Shown: positions 36,789 through 44,992 of the stretch, piece by piece
Position numbering within the stretch: the first letter of the stretch is position 1
How the letters are laid out: every line of letters begins with the position of its first letter
Source: CAWABB01 sp963780165
GTDB taxonomy: Bacteria; Bacteroidota; Ignavibacteria; UBA10030; UBA6906
Reading direction: 5' to 3'
Length of the DNA stretch: 64,000 bases
Assembly: GCA_963780165.1 (NCBI GenBank)
Contig: CAWABB010000001.1
Span: forward strand, 1,054,001 to 1,118,000
Position numbers and translations under genes: made by a program
Notes under the pieces: generated by a model
What the model saw: only the letters and a program-made list of their open reading frames with translations
Databases searched by the model: none
What the model was told of the DNA's origin: nothing

Positions 36789-38101
36789 TTAGTTCTCCCA
36801 CCACGCAACCAGCCGGTACTTCGTCGAGAACGGGAAGTTCGGCGGCCCCATGACCAGGAATCGGGGGTCATGACGGAGGCTGTAGTAGAATCCGTTCTGA
36901 AGACCGCTGCCAAAACTGAACACGCCCAGCGAGCCGGCCGTCCCCTGGCAGACACTGCCAAACAGGCTCACGCGCCCCGAGATTGGTATCGACCAGAAGT
37001 TTTCGGCGGTTAACTCGCCGTTGTGGCAGTAGATTGCCGCCTGGATGTTTACGACGCTGGAGGAGTTCCGGTGGTGGTCCTCCGTGATGTAGGCCATCCG
37101 CTCGGCGATGACTCCCAACTTGTCGGTTGACGCCGGATTCGTTTGGGGGTTTGTGTATGCGGTCACATCGCCATCGAACCAAACGTTTCCCTTGTAGGCC
37201 GTTGACCCAGTGCCTGTGAACGCGGCCACCGAAAGCTGCCCCTGATACCGGCCGCTAATATGCAGGTCGCCGTTGAGCACGCCGACGAGCCCCGTGGAGG
37301 AGAGGTCGGCGATCCGAATGACCGTGTCCTTGATCGAGCCGGTGTTGTACGGGACGCGCATCCGGACATTCGATCCTGGAATTGCATCCCGACATCGTTG
37401 CCGTTGAAGTACCCGGCGAGCGGATTGCCGATGTTGGCGTTCGCTTTCAGCGTGGCGATGTTCCCGGCCGGGCGAGTCACGGTCACCCCCCACTCGTACC
37501 CTTCCATGAAGGTCGGATTGTAGACACCACCGAGGGTCCCGGTCGTCGGGGCGTTGGTGGCAGTCACCTTCTTCCCAAAATACGGCCTTCCGGCGAGGTT
37601 GAACTTCGAGTTCGTGTGCGCATAGCCGAAGACCGAATCGCCGGTGATCTTCCAGTCGCTCGCCCCGTAATACGGTCCGGTTGTCCCGTTCGGCCTGAGG
37701 TATCCGTTCCGTTCCTGCTCTGTGAACCATGCATACCGGGAGAACGAATAGCGCCCGAACACCCCCCGCACCGTGTCCCGGATCGTCTCGCCGCCGGCGT
37801 TGTACGCAGACGTCACCGACATGAATTTCCGGTACCCCTCTCCGGAACCCGTGTCGGCGAACGCGACGCTGTACGTCCCCCCCGAAAAGGACCCCGACAT
37901 CGGCGTGTTGTATCCGGGCGTAAACAACACCTTGTTGGTGGCAAGGTTCGCGGCCGCAAGCGCGATGTTGTGCGCCATCGTCCGGCCGAAATACGTGGCA
38001 TATGTATCCATCGAATCGAGACTCGAGCGGTTGACGTTGGTCAACGCCAGACCGATGATCAGGCTCAGCCCGATGACGTAGATGATTGTCGATTTGCCCA
38101 T
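36789..38101 (-). CDS. DUF4900/PilX-like minor pilus protein, frameshifted
   Basis: About 437 residues when joined. A single N-terminal hydrophobic helix (GKSTIIYVIGLSLIIGLALTNVNRSSLDS) without a classical G-FTLIE cleavage site leads to a large beta-rich extracellular part. Features include FAATYFGRT-like spacing, SGSFSGGTYSVAFADTGSG, RFSRYAWFTEQERNGYLRPNGTTGPYYGASDW (DUF4900-like F-x-R-Y-A-x-F-T), GDLHISGRYQGQLSVAAFTG and a C-terminal FRVAWWEN-type ending (STKYRLVAWWEN). The frame breaks near 37376, after DVGMQFQ, and resumes at GSNVRMRVPYNTGSIKDT. This looks like the large minor pilin found at the tip of pili or pseudopili. The assignment is by layout and operon context. Confidence 0.68.
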
Positions 38102-38137
38102 AGATCCTCCCGTGGACCCGTGCCGGTCCGCCGCTTG

Positions 38138-38735
38138 CTATCCGTGTCGTTTGATGTTCCGCGAGGCCAGGCGCGTCTGGCGCCAGAACGCCGTAGCGTA
38201 GCCCATGTCTTCATAGCTCTGGTCTGTGATGACCTGGTCCTGCACCCGGTACGGGCTCTCGACCTGCAGCGTCGTTTCGATGATATAGATGGCCCCCATC
38301 GACGCCGGCGGTCCGCCGTCCTGGTTCAGGAACCGCATGCGAAACGCCGTCACGCCCAGCGCTGCCCCCACCGGCGGTCCCCCCGTTGACCTGTCGGAGA
38401 AGGACCCGGATGCTGTCGTTCGGCAGCCCCGTGATCGGCGGGCCCGTCCACCAGCGCACCGTGTCGATGACGCTGTTGTTGTCGATGTCAGACAGGAATC
38501 CTATCCTCGTCGCTCCGGTGTCGATGATCGCGTACTGGGTCTCCGGAACGCCGTACCCGATCTTCCGGAAATCGTACTCGATCGACCTCACGATGTCGAC
38601 CATGGACTCCTGCACGTTCAGGTTCGCCATCGAGGCGTCTGCCGAACCGGCGACCGTCTGGTTCAGCCGCAGCCCGATCATGATCACGAACCCCGCGATC
38701 ACGACCGACCCGATCAAATCTAGCATGACCGACAT
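38138..38735 (-). CDS. PilW-like minor pilin, frameshifted in a G tract
   Basis: About 198 residues when joined. Helical N-terminus (SVMLDLIGSVVIAGFVIMIGLRLNQTVAGSAD), then NLNVQESMVDIVRSIEYDFRKIGYGVPETQYAIIDTGATRIGFLSDIDNNSVIDTVRW, the R-x-I-x-x-D-F-R-K-I-G-Y pattern of PilW/GspJ minor pilins. An extra G in a run (about 38387, after LLRQVNGG) shifts the frame; removing it gives PPVGAALGVTAFRMRFLNQDGG and a normal end. A homopolymer slip of this kind is a classic sequencing error or a phase-variable tract. It sits 30 bases after the next small pilin-like gene. Confidence 0.72.
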
Positions 38736-38765
38736 ATGCTTCTCCCCTGTATGCTGTACGTACGC

Positions 38766-39320
38766 TCAGTTCCAGTAGCTCATGACCGACGGGTAGCGGA
38801 GCGTATCTCTGATTGCCGGGCTGGTCACGGTGACCATCATGCGCTTGTGCCAGGTCCGGAAGGACACTGCCGAATCCAGGTTCGCCTCGGACACGTACTG
38901 CACGCGGGCGCGCACGTAGTAGAGCGCCCGGATGCCCGGAACAATGACATCCACATCCGCGCCGGTGACAATCGACGAGTCGACGGGCGACTTGTAGGCG
39001 AGGAACAGGTTGTTGAAGTCATCAAAATCGTTGAAGTCGTGCACGCCTGTCCGGTATCCCTCGCCCGTCTCTCTCCCGAGGGCCGCGGAGAGCTGTCCGG
39101 GAACCGCGAGGTCGCCGGTTGTGGAGTCGGCAATCACCTGGTCGAACATCTTTCCGTTGGCCTCCTCGACGAGCGACGTCGCGAGCGAAACGGCGTTGAT
39201 CCCGAACTCGCTGACGTTCTGGGTGTCGTTCGACTCTAACATCGTCCGGTTGGCGTTCAGCGCCAGAATGCCGAGGATGGCCAGCCCGGCGATCACCATC
39301 ATGGTTTGTGCGAGGTTCAT
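38766..39320 (-). CDS. Pilin-like minor protein
   Basis: 184 residues, intact. N-terminal helix NLAQTMMVIAGLAILGILALNANRTMLESNDTQNVSEFGINAVSLATSLVEEANGKMFD resembles that of the two other minor proteins downstream. The LALNANRTMLES segment recurs as ALTNVNRSSLDS in the DUF4900-like protein, so the two probably share an ancestor. The C-terminal part (VIVPGIRALYYVRARVQYVSEANLDSAVSFRTWHKRMMVTVTSPAI) is a beta sheet. No classical prepilin peptidase site is visible. It lies between PilB (27-base gap) and the PilW-like gene. The role as a minor pilin or initiation-complex member is inferred. Confidence 0.68.
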   Translation of the reverse strand: MNLAQTMMVIAGLAILGILALNANRTMLESNDTQNVSEFGINAVSLATSLVEEANGKMFDQVIADSTTGDLAVPGQLSAALGRETGEGYRTGVHDFNDFDDFNNLFLAYKSPVDSSIVTGADVDVIVPGIRALYYVRARVQYVSEANLDSAVSFRTWHKRMMVTVTSPAIRDTLRYPSVMSYWN

Positions 39321-39347
39321 ACACTTCCCCCTGTCCGTAGAAACCGA

Positions 39348-41138
39348 TTAGTCGTCATCCGTCGTGGCGGAGGCGATCTCTTCCAGTGTCGTTTGACCTG
39401 TCTTGATCCGCTCCATACCCGCCCGCCGCAACGTCCACATCCCGTCCTTGATCGCCTGGTTGCGGACCTTCTCCTCGTCAATTTCGCTCCCCGCCGCCAC
39501 GATGAGCTTCCTGATATCCTTCGTGAAGTAGAGCGCCTCGTGGATGGCCGCCCGTCCCTTGTAACCGCCACTGCACTTGTCGCATCCAGCGGCCTCGTAG
39601 ATCGTCGCCGTCTCGAGGTCCTCCTCGGTGAACCCGAACTTGAGATACAGGTCGCGGTCGAGCTCTTCCTTCTGGATCGACCGTTTGCACGCGTTGCACA
39701 GCGTCCTGATCAGGCGCTGCGCCACGATGATGTTGATCGCATAGGCGATCAGGAACGGCTCGATGCCCATCTTGTACAGTCGTGCCACAGCGCTCGGCGC
39801 GTCGTTCGTGTGCAGTGTCGAGAACGTCAGGTGGCCCGTGTTGGCCAGCTTGATGGCAATCTCGGCGGTGGCCTTGTCGCGCATCTCGCCTACCAGCACG
39901 ATGTCCGGGTCGTGCCGCAGGATCCCGCGCAGGGCCTGCTCGAAGTTCATTTTCGGTCCCAGCTTCAACTGGCGTGCGCCGCGGATGATGTACTCCACCG
40001 GCTCCTCGACGGTCAGGACGTTGACCGTCGGGTCGATGACGTGGTGCAGCGCCGCAACCAGTGTCGTGCTTTTTCCGCTTCCCGTGGGCCCGGTCATAAT
40101 CACGATCCCCTGGGGTTTCGCGATCGCCTGGTGGAAGAACTGCTTCGCCGGACCCGTCAGCCCGAGCTTATCCAGATCGGTGATGACTTTCCGGTCGTCC
40201 AGCACGCGGATGACGATGCTCTCGAGCTTGTGCCGGAACTCGACCCCGACGATCGGCATGATCGACACGCGGAACCTGATCATAGCATCGTCGACCAACC
40301 GCTGGATGAACCCGTCCTGCGACATCTCGCGTTCGAACCGGTCCACGTTCTTGGAGCGGTCTTTTACGACGGCGGCCACGGCTTCGGGCGTGGTTCGTTC
40401 CTGCACGTGCCAGAGGCGCAGATTGCCGTCGATCCGGAACCAGAACTCCGAACGGTTCCCCTCTTTCGGGATGACGTGAATGTCGCTGGCTCCCAGGCGC
40501 ACGGCCTCGACCAGCGCGCCCTCCACCAGGTTCACCAGGGCGCTCTTGGTGATTTCGGCCTCGAGCGCGTCCTCGTCGACGCTTGCGTCGTCCTCCTTCA
40601 CCTGGAGTCCGGCGGACGCGTCCTCGAGTTGCTTCAGGAACTCGTTCTCGGGCGGGATGACCGCGACGAGAAGGTTCTCCAGATCTTTCAGGCGGCAGTA
40701 GGCCACCTCGTACTTCTTGCCGCCGAAGCTACGCGCCACCAGCGGGATCCGCCGGTCCGTCGGGTCGGCGGCGACGATGATCAGCTTGTCCGGCTGCTTC
40801 TCGTCGTACTTCAGCGGAAGCATCTTGGTCTGAATCAGCATCTCCCGGATGTTCTGCGGGAGGCCGTCGACGAACTTCCGGATGAAGTCGATCTTGGTCT
40901 TGTCGACCCCCTCCTCCGCGACGTTGATCTCGCGGAAGGCGTACAGGTCGGCCACTTCTCGGAAGACCGCGTCGTGGTCGGCGCTGAAATCGTTGACCAG
41001 GATCTGCCCGAGGTTCCTGCGGTTCTTCTTCTCCTCGGACTCCTTGACCTTGAGCGACTTCTCGAGCGTCTCGTAGTCGATGACGCCCTTCTTCAGCAGG
41101 GCGAAGCCGATCTTGTCTGTGATGTCAATATGCGCCAT
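39348..41138 (-). CDS. pilB: Pilus extension ATPase PilB/GspE-type
   Basis: 596 residues. N1/N2 domains: DKIGFALLKKGVIDYETLEKSLKVKE, LGQILVNDFSADHDAVFREVADLYAF and a second domain with MLIQTKMLPLKYDEKQPDKLIIVAADPTD. ATPase core: ASDIHVIPKEGNRSEFWFRIDGNL, Walker A GIVIMTGPTGSGKSTTLVAAL, Asp box TVEEPVEYI, Walker B DPDIVLVGEMRDKATAEIAIKLANTGHLTFSTLHTNDA. A zinc-binding four-Cys element follows (CNACK ... CDKCSGGYKGRAAIHE), typical of PilB and GspE rather than PilT. It is normal in length and powers pilus assembly together with PilC. The C-terminal tail is acidic (ATTDDD). The gene is intact. Confidence 0.95.
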   Translation of the reverse strand: MAHIDITDKIGFALLKKGVIDYETLEKSLKVKESEEKKNRRNLGQILVNDFSADHDAVFREVADLYAFREINVAEEGVDKTKIDFIRKFVDGLPQNIREMLIQTKMLPLKYDEKQPDKLIIVAADPTDRRIPLVARSFGGKKYEVAYCRLKDLENLLVAVIPPENEFLKQLEDASAGLQVKEDDASVDEDALEAEITKSALVNLVEGALVEAVRLGASDIHVIPKEGNRSEFWFRIDGNLRLWHVQERTTPEAVAAVVKDRSKNVDRFEREMSQDGFIQRLVDDAMIRFRVSIMPIVGVEFRHKLESIVIRVLDDRKVITDLDKLGLTGPAKQFFHQAIAKPQGIVIMTGPTGSGKSTTLVAALHHVIDPTVNVLTVEEPVEYIIRGARQLKLGPKMNFEQALRGILRHDPDIVLVGEMRDKATAEIAIKLANTGHLTFSTLHTNDAPSAVARLYKMGIEPFLIAYAINIIVAQRLIRTLCNACKRSIQKEELDRDLYLKFGFTEEDLETATIYEAAGCDKCSGGYKGRAAIHEALYFTKDIRKLIVAAGSEIDEEKVRNQAIKDGMWTLRRAGMERIKTGQTTLEEIASATTDDD

Positions 41139-41176
41139 GACTCAACTGCCGTTGCATCGTTGGGGGATTGCCGCGC

Positions 41177-42558
41177 TCAGGCGACCGGCCGCACCACCTC
41201 CTGCACCACCACCTGCCCGAGGGCAGGGTTCTTCGGCCGAATCGTCGCCGTTTCGGACGACACGATCGTCAGTGCTGTCAGGACGATCATGATGACCATC
41301 GAAATCGCAGAGCTGGATGAAATCAATCGCGTTCCGCATCTTGTAGGTCGTTTCTTTTTCGTAGTACTCCGCGAGCTGGTACGCCGTGTTCTTGACCGTA
41401 CCGGTCTCGGCGCCCGAATGGAAGCGCGCGATGGCGGTCTTCGTGAAGACCCCGGTTGCCTCGAAGGCCTCGGTGATGCCCGCACCCTTCTGGATCATCA
41501 TGGGGAGAGCGATGGTCTTGATCTGATGCTCCATGTACTTGTTGCCGCAGGCCTCGGCGGCCATCCGGATGACGTCGATGTTCTCGCCCGAGCCGCTGTA
41601 CAGCGCGTAGAACACGCGGCAGAAGATCTCGATGCTGGTCTTGTGCAGGAGCGTGCCGATGACCGGGATGGACCAGACGTAACTGGTCCATGATGAAGCG
41701 CCCCCTCTCGGTCATGAAGAACCTGACCAGCAGGACGGTCGGGACGATCGTCGCGATGATCAGGAGCCAGACATTGCCCACAATAAAGTCGCTGAGGGCG
41801 AGCGTGGCCTTGGTCATCGGCGGCAGCTCGATCTTGAATTTCACGAACAGCTTGGCCGTGGCCGGAAAGATGTAGCCGACGTAGTACATGACCGCTCCGA
41901 ACAGGACCACCAGGGTCACGATCGGCGTGATGAGAGCGCTCTTCAGGTTCTTCTTGAATTCCGCCTGACGCTCGAGGAACTTGGCGGTGCTGTCGTAGAT
42001 CTCCGCCATGTTGCCGCTCTTCGAGGCCAGCCCGAGCATGTGCGCCGTAAACCGGCCCAGGGTCGATTCATGCTTGATGAAGGCCTTCTCGCTGTCGCGC
42101 CCCTGCTTCAGCTCGGCGTTGATGTCCTTGATCGCCTCGCGCAGCGTCCGGTTCTGGACGTCGTTCGCAAGCAGCTGCATGATCTCGTTGAAGGGCAGCT
42201 TCTGCCGGATCAGGTCCGCGCTCACGCGCACGAACGTCACGATCTCCGTTGACGGCGGTTTCGCCTTAAACTCGAAGAGTCGCTTCTGCACAAAGAGTAC
42301 ACGGAAACCCATCTTCTGCAGGGCTTCCTGCACCTCGGCCTTGGTGAACGCCTTCTGCTCGCCGGTGATCGGCTTCTCGGTCCCGCGTTGGACCTTGTAC
42401 ACCCAGGTGGAGCGGGGAATGACGTGCAGGAGCTTGAATTTCCTGGCGGTGGCAAGCTGCGACGCTTTCTGCTTCGCCGCCCGGGGGGATTCAGCTTCCA
42501 GGATGCCCTGCACCGGCTTCCCTGTTCCTGTCACACCTTCAATTCTGTATTCAGCCAT
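41177..42558 (-). CDS. pilC: Inner-membrane platform protein PilC/GspF, two frameshifts
   Basis: About 460 residues when joined. The chosen ATG (MAEYRIEGVTGTGKPVQGILEAES) is preceded by GAGGAG. Two GspF domains: EIVTFVRVSADLIRQKLPFNEIMQLLANDVQNRTLREAIKDI ... LGRFTAHMLGLASKSGNMAEIYDSTAKFLERQAEFKKNLKSALITPIVTLVVLFGAVMYYVGYIFPA, and after the first break IEIFCRVFYALYSGSGENIDVIRMAAEACGNKYMEHQ ... GVFTKTAIARFHSGAETGTVKNTAYQLAEYYEKET. Breaks occur near 41685 (MDQ, then YVWSIPVIGTLLHKT) and near 41312 (NAIDFIQ, then SAISMVIMIVLTALTIVSSETATIRP). The true stop is at 41177; an out-of-frame read-through would end at 41142. PilC sits on PilB and transmits ATPase motion to pilin insertion. Confidence 0.88.
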
Positions 42559-42759
42559 GTCGGCTCCTCGCCCAGGTTGTTGTGTACAGATCGTGTCCAG
42601 CCGGTCGAACCGCGTCCACACAATCAAACGTGAAAAAGGGTAACCTCCCCCGTTGAATCCGTGCCGCAACTTACTGGATCCCCCTCCCAATAAGGCTCAC
42701 AGACCAACAAGGGGAGGCCCCCCCAGACCTTTCCCCCCGCGTACAGCGCCCGCGAACCG

Positions 42760-43179
42760 CTAATTGGTCGACGCTTCGTCGACAGTGATGCTGTCCGGGT
42801 AGACCACCATCACCACGTTCACTTTGTTCACGCCATCGTTCCCGGTCTCGGTGCCGACGCCCCTGATGGTGACGAAGCTCGGGGCCCCGCCAACGGGATC
42901 GGGATCCAGCGTGTAGGTTCCGTTCAGATTTCTCGGATGTGCCGGATTGCTGGTCAGCGCCCTCAGCGTCAACCCCGTGAAGGTTCCGCCTCCTCCGCCC
43001 AGGATGGTCGGCTTCCTATAGTACGCTTGCGCCAATGATCCGAGGTGCGCGAGGTCACCAACGACCTCATCGCGGTTGGTCGCGGAGGCCTGGTCGTTGA
43101 ACATCATGACCGCGACGCTGATCGCGACACCCACGATGATGGCTCCCAGAATGATAAGCAGAAGCTGTTGCTGCCCCAT
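42760..43179 (-). CDS. Non-canonical major-type pilin 2 (MGQQQ family)
   Basis: 139 residues, paralogous to the next gene upstream. It opens MGQQQLLLIILGAIIVGVAISVAVMMFNDQASATNRDEVV, a Gly at position 2 followed at once by a long hydrophobic helix. If a prepilin peptidase cuts after that Gly, the leader is only two residues and the mature protein starts QQQLL instead of FTLIE, without Glu5. After the helix come LAHLGSLAQAYYRKPTILGGGGGTFTGLTLRAL, then a beta domain ending GVGTETGNDGVNKVNVVMVVYPDSITVDEASTN. The GTETGNDG-x-NKV-x-VVM and YP/WPDS stretches are shared with pilin 1. An untranslated gap of about 200 bases with hairpins separates it from PilC. Confidence 0.75.
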   Translation of the reverse strand: MGQQQLLLIILGAIIVGVAISVAVMMFNDQASATNRDEVVGDLAHLGSLAQAYYRKPTILGGGGGTFTGLTLRALTSNPAHPRNLNGTYTLDPDPVGGAPSFVTIRGVGTETGNDGVNKVNVVMVVYPDSITVDEASTN

Positions 43180-43225
43180 GGCGTATCCGTATTCTGTTCC
43201 GTGTCCTGTGTCTCACTCTCAACAC

Positions 43226-43256
43226 GACGGGGGCCTCCCTCGCGGAAGGCCCCGTC
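43226..43256 (-). terminator. Intercistronic hairpin between the two pilin genes
   Basis: A GC-rich stem, GACGGGGCCTTCC pairing with GGGAGGCCCCCGTC around a GCGA-type loop, with one bulge, lies 11 bases after the stop of the upstream pilin. It is placed as a partial terminator or a stabilising 3' end that would raise the amount of the first pilin relative to the rest. Confidence 0.55.
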
Positions 43257-43266
43257 TTGTGGAATG

Positions 43267-43689
43267 TTAGTTGGTGGACGCCGTGGCGACTTTGGCGCTG
43301 TCAGGCCACACATCCATGACAACCTTGACCTTGTTCGTACCGTCGTTTCCAGTCTCCGTGCCCAGACCCTGGAACTGGATCGTGGAGGCGCTGCTGCTGA
43401 CGATCGTGTACGCACCGTTGCCATTGGACATCGAGGAAGCGCTGGTCTTCGTGATCAGCCTCATACCGCTGCCGGCCGTCAGGTTGACGAACGAGCCGCC
43501 GCCGCCGCCCAACGCTGTGGGACGACGATAGTACTGCTGCGCCCGTGACGCAAGGTTCACGAGGTCGTTGGTCACCGCGTCACGATTGGCGGACACGGCG
43601 CTGTCGTTGAACATGGTGATACCGACGGCAACGGCGATACCGACCACGATCACGCCAAGGATGATGAGCAGAAGTTGCTGCTGTCCCAT
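43267..43689 (-). CDS. Non-canonical major-type pilin 1 (MGQQQ family)
   Basis: 140 residues, first gene of the pilus locus. MGQQQLLLIILGVIVVGIAVAVGITMFNDSAVSANRDAVTNDLVNLASRAQQYYRRPTALGGGGG: the N-terminal helix is nearly identical to that of pilin 2, and the Arg/Asn stretch and AQ-x-YYR-x-PT-x-LGGGGG block are conserved. The C-terminal sheet contains TIQFQGLGTETGNDGTNKVKVVMDVWPDSAKVATASTN. GAGGAG lies 8 bases before the ATG. It follows a sigma-54-like promoter, a common arrangement for major pilins. Position, duplication, high conservation and the promoter argue that this is the filament subunit. The family itself I cannot name beyond pilin-like. Confidence 0.78.
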   Translation of the reverse strand: MGQQQLLLIILGVIVVGIAVAVGITMFNDSAVSANRDAVTNDLVNLASRAQQYYRRPTALGGGGGSFVNLTAGSGMRLITKTSASSMSNGNGAYTIVSSSASTIQFQGLGTETGNDGTNKVKVVMDVWPDSAKVATASTN

Positions 43690-43766
43690 GTGAAGCTCCT
43701 CTAGTGGTGAATAATGAGTTGTGTGTGACTGTTGTCCCTATACCTGCATTCTCTGGGTGGGAGAGT

Positions 43767-43782
43767 TGCAACCGCCATGCCA
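43767..43782 (-). promoter_or_regulatory. Sigma-54-type promoter of the pilin operon
   Basis: Minus-strand TGGCATGGCGGTTGCAA gives the -24 GG and -12 GC with exactly 10 bases between them (consensus TGGCACG-N4-TTGCA; one base of TGGCAC differs). The predicted start lies about 65 bases before the first pilin ATG. No enhancer-binding AAA+ regulator is in the window; the CheY-like gene just upstream has no output domain. Confidence 0.6.
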
Positions 43783-44191
43783 TTCTGGCCTGTCGGTCAA
43801 ATGCGAGCACTACGGGGCATTTCGAGCAGACTAGCGGGGCAACCCGGTAATTATGACATCGCACAGTCATTCTTACCATGCACATTCTTTCATCGCACGA
43901 GCAAAAGAGATGCCGGGGGCCCGGAAGAGGCGGCGCGGGGAATATCAGAAGGCCGGAACGTGGAATGTCAAACAGGAAGGACCGCAGATCGGCAGAAGAT
44001 ACACGTGACAGGCGGCAGGCACACGGCACACAGTACGCGGCAGGCAAACACAACACTCAGCACGCGACACATGCCTCGCGACAGCACGCAGCGCGTGTCA
44101 CCAGTCTGAGAGTATTACGAAAGGAGATGAGTCGACGCAGGCGACATGGAGATCGCCAGACAAGGGAGGCGTGTCAGGTGATGCGCCGGGG
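43783..44191. other. Intergenic region upstream of the pilin promoter
   Basis: About 410 bases without a gene-like frame. It is rich in CACACGGCACAC-type simple sequence (44000-44070). An upstream activator for the sigma-54-like promoter would be expected here, but I find no clear pair of dyads. Confidence 0.4.
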
Positions 44192-44572
44192 TCAGCGCGG
44201 CGAGGAACGCTCGCGCCGCTTGAGGCCGCCGACGAACTTCACCAGCGTTTCGATCGGCGTGGTCTTGCTGAAGAAATAGTCCTTTTCAGGATCGATGATC
44301 AGGCGACGCGTGGTCTCGTCGTCGTGACCCGAGACGAACACAAATGGAACATCGTGCGCATCGGTAAACTCGCGCACGTAACTGTGAAAACGCGCGCCGT
44401 CCAGCGTCGGCATGAACACGTCAGAGATGATGATATCGACAGGCTCGAACTCGATATTCTCCCGGGCCTGCTTGCCGTTTTCGGCGACCAGAACCTCATG
44501 CCCCTCCTGCCGGAGGATGTCCCCCAGGACGTTCAGGTACCCCTGATCATCGTCGACGAGTAGGATCTTCAT
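44192..44572 (-). CDS. CheY-like single-domain response regulator
   Basis: 126 residues, a receiver domain only: MKILLVDDDQGYLNVLGDIL (acidic pocket DDD), phospho-acceptor Asp in VDIIISDVFMPTLDGARF, Thr/Ser-type switch PFVFVSGHDDETTR, and Lys in KDYFFSKTTPIETLVKFV. It has no DNA-binding output, so it should act by protein contact, as CheY or PilG/PilH do in pilus control. It is on the same strand just upstream of the sigma-54-like pilin promoter, so a link with pilus function is reasonable but unproven. It could start its own transcript; a tRNA gene lies 37 bases upstream. Confidence 0.85.
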   Translation of the reverse strand: MKILLVDDDQGYLNVLGDILRQEGHEVLVAENGKQARENIEFEPVDIIISDVFMPTLDGARFHSYVREFTDAHDVPFVFVSGHDDETTRRLIIDPEKDYFFSKTTPIETLVKFVGGLKRRERSSPR

Positions 44573-44608
44573 GCGGTGCCTGTGCTGTGGTTCAGAGGCC
44601 GTGATTCG

Positions 44609-44682
44609 TGGGCCCTGTAGGACTCGAACCTACGACCCGCAGATTATGAGTCTGCTGCTCTAACCGACTGAGCTAAGGGCCC
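44609..44682 (-). tRNA. tRNA with CAU anticodon (Met or Ile2)
   Basis: A 74-base cloverleaf on the minus strand: acceptor GGGCCC/GGGCCC with discriminator A, D arm AGCTCAGTCGGTTAGAGCA, anticodon arm CAGACTCATAATCTG (loop CTCATAA), T arm GTAGGTTCGAGTCCTAC. The CAU anticodon and flanking bases fit elongator tRNA-Met and tRNA-Ile2 (lysidine-modified) equally. The GC acceptor and first residues look more like Ile2 but do not prove it. The 3' CCA is not encoded. Confidence 0.93.
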
Positions 44683-44859
44683 GGTACCCTTCCCGCACCC
44701 ATCACTGAAATCCCCCACTCCTGCGGGCCGGGTCATCGCGCCAACGCGGAAACATACGAAAACCCTTCAATTTTAGCAAGCCACGTGGCGATTTCCGGCC
44801 CTTTCGTATGGCCCCATCACCCTTCTGTGGTACAGGTTCCGTGCCAGCCTCCGGCCGCC

Positions 44860-44889
44860 TTGACTAAAACCCCCGGGAATCATACCTTG
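44860..44889 (+). promoter_or_regulatory. Bacteroidetes-like promoter of the zinc-ribbon/rpsU pair
   Basis: TTGACT at 44860, then TACCTTG at 44883, i.e. TTG-N20-TACCTTG. This resembles the Bacteroidetes pattern TTTG-N19/20-TAnnTTTG, with one or two mismatches. The start codon is about 100 bases on. Confidence 0.45.
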
Positions 44890-44992
44890 TTAATAGGGCT
44901 GATACCTCTCCAGCGGCCCCCCTGATCGGGATTCACGATCCCCCTCCTCAGGTCCTGCAGTCTCGGCTTCGTCTCTTCGAACGGAGGTGTCT

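Noticed and set aside
39306..41693. Long plus-strand open frame of about 795 codons
   Set aside because: It is antisense to pilB/pilC and reads as Arg/Val/Asp-rich text without domains; the minus strand has full PilB motifs. Long antisense frames are common in high-GC DNA.
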